This document shows, one piece after another, positions 59,410-64,000 of a DNA stretch of 64,000 bases (the first letter of the stretch is position 1; each line of letters starts with the position of its first letter). A program made the translations under genes and the position numbers. The stretch lies in NCBI RefSeq assembly GCF_009765825.1, contig NZ_LMUR01000018.1, positions 1,732,900 through 1,796,899 of the forward strand. The letters run 5' to 3'. The notes below the pieces were generated by a model. The model had not been told where the DNA came from, did no database searches, and saw only the letters and a program-made list of their open reading frames with translations. The DNA is from Granulicella sp. L60. Lineage in GTDB: Bacteria; Acidobacteriota; Terriglobia; Terriglobales; Acidobacteriaceae.

Positions 59410-59784
59410 TTACTTTATCCGGTATACGTAAGCATCGGAGATAAACCGACCACCTATTGTCTGCCCTCCCAGACGCATCCCCGAAACATCTTTGGTTTTT
59501 CCAAACATTCTCCGAAGCTCCCGAACAAAAGGGCTGCTAGTTGGCAAGATCAAAATCGGCGGCGTCATATACGGAAAGCGTCCATGTAATACTTTTGCGA
59601 CCTGCTGATAAGCCTTTAGAAGTTGAAATTGCTCGATGTCAGGAGAGGAGATAACCAATCGACCATCGTCATCTGGAGATACCATCCATAGAGCTACTAT
59701 GGTCTTGATATGAGCTTCATCAAGGGCCGCGAGCGTTTTAAGCCCCGCCTCCACATCGAAATTTACCAGCGTCGTTTGATCCAT
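59410..59784 (-). CDS. Small unknown protein paired with the HEPN gene
   Basis: A 124-residue soluble protein with no family recognised by eye. Its ATG lies 22 bp inside the end of the HEPN gene, so translation is coupled to it. The N-terminal half is helical (VEAGLKTLAALDEAHIKTIV) with an acidic strand (VSPDDDGRLVIS); the rest is mixed, with PILILPTSSPFVRELRRMFG and a closing FISDAYVYRI. It could be the antitoxin or nucleotidyltransferase-like partner of a HEPN toxin, but the usual MNT GSxxRG...D motif is absent. Two genes between efp and acyP suggest an insertion in the operon. Confidence 0.6.
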   Translation of the reverse strand: MDQTTLVNFDVEAGLKTLAALDEAHIKTIVALWMVSPDDDGRLVISSPDIEQFQLLKAYQQVAKVLHGRFPYMTPPILILPTSSPFVRELRRMFGKTKDVSGMRLGGQTIGGRFISDAYVYRIK

Positions 59785-60176
59785 GGAAGCACCCCGTCAC
59801 GTTTTCCTGATATAGCTTCGATCATTGCCTCGGCATCATTCTGGGTCCAAGTAGAATAGCGGCTCTCTTCTGTCCAGTTACACGCCAAGAGCCAATTTCC
59901 GTCCAGCTTCGTGTTAAATTTTGTTGCTACTGCAAGATCAGCATCAACATTTGCCAATTGCGCAAGCTCGCGCAGTTTGTGAATGAAGACCTTCCCAGTG
60001 CGGTTTTTGTCCGGAAAGTCGTGTCGCCTAATACCTTTGGCAAAACAAGCCTTCAAAGCACACTCTACGGCATACCCTGCCAGATAGTATGCACCGCTAT
60101 ACTCTCCGGCAGCGAAGAGTATTTTTGCCTCTCGGATTCTGGCATTGGATAACTTCTGCAGGTCGGCGCGATTCAT
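59763..60176 (-). CDS. HEPN-domain protein
   Basis: A 137-residue all-helical HEPN protein. Family marks are AGEYSGAYYLAGYAVECALKA in the first helices, KVFIHKLRELAQ, and W-x-E-x-S-RY (NWTEESRYSTW). HEPN proteins are often RNA-cutting toxins or partners of nucleotidyltransferases; the R-x4-6-H catalytic motif is not obvious here, and only RRH (residues about 50-52) is a weak candidate. AAGGA lies upstream of ATG 60176. It follows efp by 14 bp and overlaps the next gene by 22 bp, a spacing typical of toxin-antitoxin pairs. Confidence 0.78.
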   Translation of the reverse strand: MNRADLQKLSNARIREAKILFAAGEYSGAYYLAGYAVECALKACFAKGIRRHDFPDKNRTGKVFIHKLRELAQLANVDADLAVATKFNTKLDGNWLLACNWTEESRYSTWTQNDAEAMIEAISGKRDGVLPWIKRRW

Positions 60177-60190
60177 CCTTGCAATATCCT

Positions 60191-60748
60191 TTACGCCCGG
60201 CTGATGTACGCGCCTTCAGCCGTATCCACGCGAATCTTCTCGCCTTCGTTGATGAACGGAGGCACCGCGACCACCAGCCCCGTCTCCATCTTCGCAGGCT
60301 TGGTGACCGACGACGCCGTAGCCGACTTGATGCCCGGCTCGGTCTGCATCACGGTCATCTCGACGACGAGCGGAAGCTCAATGCCGACGGCCTTTCCGTC
60401 GTAGTAGCTCACGTTGATGTTCAGATTCGGAATCAGATATTCGACCGCATCGCCAAGCGTTTCGCGCTTCAGCATGGTCTGCTCGAACGCCTCGTCCATG
60501 AAGTAGTAGTCGTCGCCGTCGTTGTACAGAAACTCCATCTTCACCTCGTCGACGATGACGCGGTCGATAGGGTCGGGCGAGCGGAAGCGCTCGACGAACA
60601 TCGCGCCGGTGCGAACATTCCGCAGCTTCGCCTGGATAAACGCACGCAAATTTCCGGGCGTGCGGTGTTCTACCGAGAAGACCGTGTGAAGGTCGTTGTT
60701 GTGCTTGATGATCATGCCCGGGCGCATCTGCGTTGCGGGAATCGACAT
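60191..60748 (-). CDS. efp: Translation elongation factor P
   Basis: A 185-residue EF-P, which relieves ribosomes stalled at proline runs. The three beta-barrel domains are present (SIPATQMRPGMIIKHNNDLH; KMEFLYNDGDDYYFMDEAFE; VTKPAKMETGLVVAVPPFIN). The domain I tip, where most EF-Ps carry a modified Lys or Arg, reads HRTPGNLRAF, so Asn33 stands at the position of E. coli Lys34. It would therefore not be lysylated or rhamnosylated there. The gene begins an operon that continues with the HEPN pair, acyP and apt. Confidence 0.95.
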   Translation of the reverse strand: MSIPATQMRPGMIIKHNNDLHTVFSVEHRTPGNLRAFIQAKLRNVRTGAMFVERFRSPDPIDRVIVDEVKMEFLYNDGDDYYFMDEAFEQTMLKRETLGDAVEYLIPNLNINVSYYDGKAVGIELPLVVEMTVMQTEPGIKSATASSVTKPAKMETGLVVAVPPFINEGEKIRVDTAEGAYISRA

Positions 60749-60854
60749 AAAAGAAAACCCCTAATCTGTGCTGAATTCAGCGTGTATTCGTGACTTCTGT
60801 GCGAGCCTCGGCATCCCTGCCGAATCGCTCACAACCCTTCGATTGTAGCTTAGT

Positions 60855-60871
60855 GAGCGGGTCTCCCGCTC
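60855..60871 (-). terminator. Short GC-rich hairpin, possible terminator
   Basis: GAGCGGG and CCCGCTC form a perfect 7-bp stem with a 3-nt loop in the gap after the gene at 60892. On the minus strand it is followed by ACTAAG, with no T-run, so the assignment is weak. Confidence 0.35.
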
Positions 60872-60891
60872 TTTCGCTGCATCGCGGCGGC

Positions 60892-61887
60892 TTACCCTCC
60901 GCCGAAGATCCGCCGGAAGAACCGTCCCACGGCATGCATCACACCGCCCGAGTGCGCAGGAGCCGTCGACGCCGGCTGCACAGCACTTGCAGCCGGAGCC
61001 GCAGGCGCTGCACTGGAGGGTGGTGCAGCCGCAGGCTCAGCAGGCGTAAGACTGTCCTGCCCTCCAGTCGAGCTCAGCGTCGCCGTCACCTGGCGTTGGA
61101 CCACGCCAACCGGAGCCTGGGGAGGCGTCGCAGGCGGTGCAAGCCCCTCGCTCACGGCAGCAGGGAAGGGGTGCAGCTCTGCCGCAGTCTTTCCCGCCGT
61201 CGCATCGCCCGCCTTTGCCGCGCCGGAGTTCAACAGCGCATCCGCCACCGTCATGGTCGGCTCAGCAGGCGCAGGAGACTCCGGCGGACATCCGCACGAA
61301 GAGCTCTCATGATCCACAACCTCCTTCAAACTCCCATGCTCAAACAGCACATGCTGACCAGCCCGCAACTGATAGGTCCCTTCGCCAAACTGGTCCGCCA
61401 CGTTCAACGTCGGCGCGCCCGTGCCGCGATTCTCCACGCAGGTATCGCCGTTTTTCGTCACCCGAAGCTGCAGATCGAGCGGCCCATCGGTCGCCATGGT
61501 GAATCGAAGATCCGGCGTCAACACCATATCCCGCGTCGTCGCCGCCATCTGCACCTCAATCGCCCCACGATCCAACGCAAGCATCAACGGACTCGAAGCC
61601 TGGGGACTCGAAGCCGCTGTCAGCCCCGCACCCTTCGACGAAGTAATGTGCAGACCGCTGGTGGCGCACACCCGCACCGCGCCCCCCCGGCTCAGCGATA
61701 TCTCCGTCATATGCTCTCGCGCCGTCACAGTCGTATTGCCCACCAGCACCGCGCGCCCATTCGTGATCTCAAGCGCCCCCGCGACCGTGGCATCCTGCAC
61801 CCCAACCGTCCCAATCGTCTGCTGCGCTCGCGTCATCGACGATCCGGCGAAGAGGAGCCCGTACACTGCGAATCGATACGCCTTCAT
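60892..61887 (-). CDS. Secreted FecR-like protein with Ala/Pro-rich C-terminal region
   Basis: The signal peptide (FAVYGLLFAGSSMTRAQ) is followed by a beta-rich domain of about 180 residues with FecR-like strands (VLVGNTTVTAREHMTEISLS; TYQLRAGQHVLFEHGSLKEV). The rest is a long Ala/Pro-rich linker (SSAAPAAPAASAVQPASTAP) ending in a short basic amphipathic tail, VGRFFRRIFGGG. A Cys cluster (SSSCGCP) joins the two parts. I do not recognise the exact family. The tail could be a membrane-binding or sorting peptide. It stands between efp and a divergent glycosyltransferase gene. Confidence 0.6.
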   Translation of the reverse strand: MKAYRFAVYGLLFAGSSMTRAQQTIGTVGVQDATVAGALEITNGRAVLVGNTTVTAREHMTEISLSRGGAVRVCATSGLHITSSKGAGLTAASSPQASSPLMLALDRGAIEVQMAATTRDMVLTPDLRFTMATDGPLDLQLRVTKNGDTCVENRGTGAPTLNVADQFGEGTYQLRAGQHVLFEHGSLKEVVDHESSSCGCPPESPAPAEPTMTVADALLNSGAAKAGDATAGKTAAELHPFPAAVSEGLAPPATPPQAPVGVVQRQVTATLSSTGGQDSLTPAEPAAAPPSSAAPAAPAASAVQPASTAPAHSGGVMHAVGRFFRRIFGGG

Positions 61888-61993
61888 GCCACCCTCTTCA
61901 TGCCGCCCTCAAACCTGTAGACGCCCTTCACAAGCCGTTGGGAAGCGCACGCGCGACCCATCGCCCAGCGACGAAATACGCGCCCCAGCTATG

Positions 61994-61999
61994 TATAAT
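61994..61999 (+). promoter_or_regulatory. Consensus-like -10 box in the divergent gap 61888-62187
   Basis: TATAAT at 61994-61999 matches the sigma-70 -10 consensus exactly. The spacing to a -35 is not convincing (ACGAAA about 17 bp upstream). It could serve the glycosyltransferase gene starting at 62188, leaving a 5' leader of about 180 nt, or the minus-strand gene at 61887 through the near-palindromic ATTATA. No gene is seen in the rest of this 300-bp gap. Confidence 0.35.
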
Positions 62000-62187
62000 A
62001 CGGCCTATGGATGACCGCTGCGTGCAGCCTGGCCGTGCAACCGTGCTCCAAAATCCAGGCGAATCCCCGGCACCCTTCAAGCCCTCCCACTCTCAAGCCC
62101 TTCGCACGCTGAAGCATCTTCCATCCTCCCCTCTCACGAAAAATCGCGCGTGAGACCGGGAGCCGCATCCGGGCCACTCGAACGCTT

Positions 62188-63252
62188 ATGAAGATTCTGT
62201 ACGCCACCATCCTCACGCCCAACGATACGTCTCTCTATCGCCTCTGGGCACTGGAGCGTCTCGGCCACCAGGTCATCCCCTTCAACGCGCTCGACTACGT
62301 CCCCACAAACCCGCTCCTCAGCAAGATCGCCTACCGCCTCTGCGCCGGCCCCGCCGTCGACAATCTCAATCGCGATCTCCTGCGAGTCGCCGAAGCCGAA
62401 AGGCCCGATCTGCTCTGGACCGACAAGCTCCTCTGGGTGCGCCCACGCACGATCGACCGCATCCGCGCCATGAGCATCGCCACCGTCAGCTACATGATCG
62501 ACAATCCCTTCGGCCCGCGCCGCGATCCCGGCTGGCGTCTCTACATGCAGACCATCCCCCACTACGACCTGCACGTCGTCCAGCGCGACAAGAACATCCT
62601 CGACTACACCGCCCGCGGTGCCCGCGACGTCATCAAGATCCAAACTGCATACGAGCCCACCCTGCAATTCCCCCCGCCCCCCGGCTGGTCCGACGCCGAC
62701 CGCGACCGTGACGTCTCCTTCATCGGCACGCCCTACGACGACCGCGGAACCACCCTCACCCGGCTCTGGCGCGAGCATCATCTCTCCGTCGCCGTCTCAG
62801 GAAATCCAAAGGCGTGGGCCCGCGCCATGCCACCCGACGCCTACAAGGCCACCTTCCGCATCGGCGAGCTCTTCCTCGACGACTATCGCAAGGCCATCTG
62901 GGGCTCGCGCATCAACCTCAGCTTCCTCACTCACTCCAACCAGGACGAGTTCGTACACAAGAGCTTCGAGATCGCCGGCTGCGGCAGCTTCCTCCTCGCC
63001 GAGCGCTCCGAAGGCCACCTCCAGCGCTTCAAAGAAGATGAAGAGGCCGTCTTCTTCTCTACCTTCGACGAGCTGGTCGCCAAGATCAAAAAGTATCTTC
63101 CCGATGAAGCCGCCAGACAACGCATCGCCGCAGCAGGCTATCTCCGAGCCTCCCGCGACGGCTACCACAACGACCGGCAGGTCGCGCTGATCCTCGAACG
63201 CGTGCAATCCATTCTCGAAAAGAAATTCCCCCAGCAAGTCTCCGCACGTTAG
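62188..63252 (+). CDS. CgeB-type glycosyltransferase
   Basis: A 354-residue GT-B-like protein. The N-terminal half opens with MKILYATILTPNDTSLYRLW and has PDLLWTDKLLWV and SYMIDNPFGPRR; the C-terminal half carries RDVSFIGTPYDDRGTTL and the nucleotide-sugar motif region FVHKSFEIAGCGSFLLAERS. This arrangement (CgeB / DUF3880 with Glyco_trans_1_2) is found in spore-coat, maturation and exopolysaccharide enzymes. The acceptor is unknown. It is alone in its orientation and faces trpG, with no other glycan genes close by. Confidence 0.82.
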   Translation: MKILYATILTPNDTSLYRLWALERLGHQVIPFNALDYVPTNPLLSKIAYRLCAGPAVDNLNRDLLRVAEAERPDLLWTDKLLWVRPRTIDRIRAMSIATVSYMIDNPFGPRRDPGWRLYMQTIPHYDLHVVQRDKNILDYTARGARDVIKIQTAYEPTLQFPPPPGWSDADRDRDVSFIGTPYDDRGTTLTRLWREHHLSVAVSGNPKAWARAMPPDAYKATFRIGELFLDDYRKAIWGSRINLSFLTHSNQDEFVHKSFEIAGCGSFLLAERSEGHLQRFKEDEEAVFFSTFDELVAKIKKYLPDEAARQRIAAAGYLRASRDGYHNDRQVALILERVQSILEKKFPQQVSAR

Positions 63253-63288
63253 CGCTGCATCAACCTATCCGCAAGCCTCTTCGCCTGC

Positions 63289-63375
63289 CATCCCACAGGA
63301 ACCTGCCGTTGCGCTTGCTCTTGCCTGTCCTTTTATTTGTCATCCCGCAGGGATCTGCTTCTGCCTTTGCCTGTT
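63289..63375. repeat. Imperfect direct repeat in the gap before trpG
   Basis: Two units of about 40 bp lie at 63289-63329 and 63341-63375. Both open with CATCCC(A/G)CAGG and both end in a run of CTTGCCTGT or TTGCCTGTT. The units have lost some bases relative to each other. This kind of CATCCCGCAGG sequence appears to be a dispersed intergenic repeat in related genomes (recollection, unverified). Confidence 0.5.
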
Positions 63376-63398
63376 CTTCCTCAAGCCGGACAGCCCAG

Positions 63399-63986
63399 CT
63401 ACATCTTCAAGAAATTCTCAATCAATCTCTTCCCATTCGAGGTCAACACGCTCTCCGGATGAAACTGCACGCCCTCAATCGGCAGCTCGCGATGCCGCAG
63501 CGCCATAATCGTCTCCCCATCGGCCGTCCGCGCAGAGACCTCAAGCTCCCCCGGCAGCCCCTTATCGGCGACGATCAGCGAGTGATACCGCGTGCACGTC
63601 ATCGTCGAAGGAATGCCTTCGAAGATCGTCTTGCCGTCGTGCTCCACCTCGCTCGTCTTACCGTGCATCAGCTTAGAAGCCCTCACCACCTCGCCGCCAA
63701 ACGCCGCGCCAATCGCCTGATGCCCCAGGCACACCCCCAGAATCGGCACCTTCCGTCCGCCGCTCTCACCCATCGCCGCAAAGTGCTTGATCAGCTCAAT
63801 ACTGATCCCCGCCTCCTGCGGCGTACACGGCCCCGGTGAGATCAGGATCCGCTCCGGCTTCAGCGCCTCCACCTCGGCTGCCGTCACCTCGTCGTTGCGC
63901 CGAATCACCATCTCGGCCCCAAGCTCACCCATGTACTGCACCAGGTTGTAAGTAAACGAATCGTAGTTATCGAGAACGAAGACCAT
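63399..63986 (-). CDS. trpG: Glutamine amidotransferase of anthranilate / aminodeoxychorismate synthase
   Basis: A class I amidotransferase that hydrolyses glutamine and hands ammonia to the synthase subunit, TrpE or PabB. The triad is Cys86 in ILGVCLGHQA, His176 and Glu178 in GVQFHPESV. NYDSFTYNLVQY and SPGPCTPQEAG are typical of TrpG/PabA, and the two cannot be separated by sequence; many bacteria use one protein for both pathways. The ATG is at 63986, so the ribosome site is partly outside the window. The synthase subunit would be expected upstream, beyond the window end. Confidence 0.93.
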   Translation of the reverse strand: MVFVLDNYDSFTYNLVQYMGELGAEMVIRRNDEVTAAEVEALKPERILISPGPCTPQEAGISIELIKHFAAMGESGGRKVPILGVCLGHQAIGAAFGGEVVRASKLMHGKTSEVEHDGKTIFEGIPSTMTCTRYHSLIVADKGLPGELEVSARTADGETIMALRHRELPIEGVQFHPESVLTSNGKRLIENFLKM

Positions 63987-64000
63987 ATCAATTAAATTCT

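Noticed and set aside
62007..62153. 48-codon plus-strand frame after the TATAAT box
   Set aside because: No ribosome site, Pro/Ser-rich and featureless; more likely part of a leader or non-coding gap.

Overview
The window looks like chromosome of an acidobacterium of the Terriglobia type (Acidobacteriaceae; Granulicella, Edaphobacter or Terriglobus relatives). The basis is protein style: long secreted NHL and Ig-like repeat proteins, a TonB-dependent receptor with an N-terminal carboxypeptidase-like domain, GH6 and GH15 enzymes, DUF305, sedolisin and GC-rich coding. This is inference from gene content; no rRNA gene is present to settle it.

Layout. 1-10.8 kb: a Tat-type secreted alpha-glucuronidase-like protein, a PLP decarboxylase followed by a TPR/ATP-grasp protein, a convergent SDR, a beta-helix surface protein and an O-antigen ligase/polymerase-like membrane protein. 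11-30 kb (minus strand): a block of secreted and surface proteins. Three times it repeats one arrangement: an Ig-like protein (two of them also with six NHL blades) ending in a two-helix C-terminus with an internal lipobox-like Cys, followed at once by a related outer-membrane beta-barrel gene. Between the pairs lie an LVIVD/DUF305 operon, a DNRLRE/collagen-like protein, a deleted phage tail-collar relic, a decayed LuxR fragment and tRNA-Pro(CGG). 30-36.5 kb: a decayed XdhC/CoxI relic, an unknown secreted protein, a receiver/RsbRD-like protein, a GH6 cellulase, a VOC protein and a sedolisin. 36.6-39.9 kb: an L-fucose-type operon (lactonase, Zn dehydrogenase, FucP), closed by a 194-bp nested palindromic element. 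40-49 kb: an osmotic-stress and trehalose region (MscS-type membrane protein, glycosyltransferase-like protein, GH15, TreY, TreZ). 49-57.5 kb: a DUF5666-like protein, a TonB-dependent receptor, a YVDPG microprotein with a membrane AlkP/sulfatase, and a lactonase-family propeller. 57.4-64 kb: alcohol dehydrogenase; a tight operon efp - HEPN - unknown - acyP - apt; a FecR-like secreted protein; a CgeB-type glycosyltransferase; trpG/pabA.

The best candidate for something undescribed is the thrice-repeated surface-protein/beta-barrel pair with its shared C-terminal hairpin and LAGC/ISGC motif. It reads like a lipoprotein signal peptide placed 36-40 residues from the C-terminus instead of at the N-terminus. 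Other points of note are the nested palindrome at 39916-40109, the HEPN pair inside a housekeeping operon, an EF-P with Asn at the modified tip position, and several gene relics. All product names come from reading motifs by eye; no database search was run.
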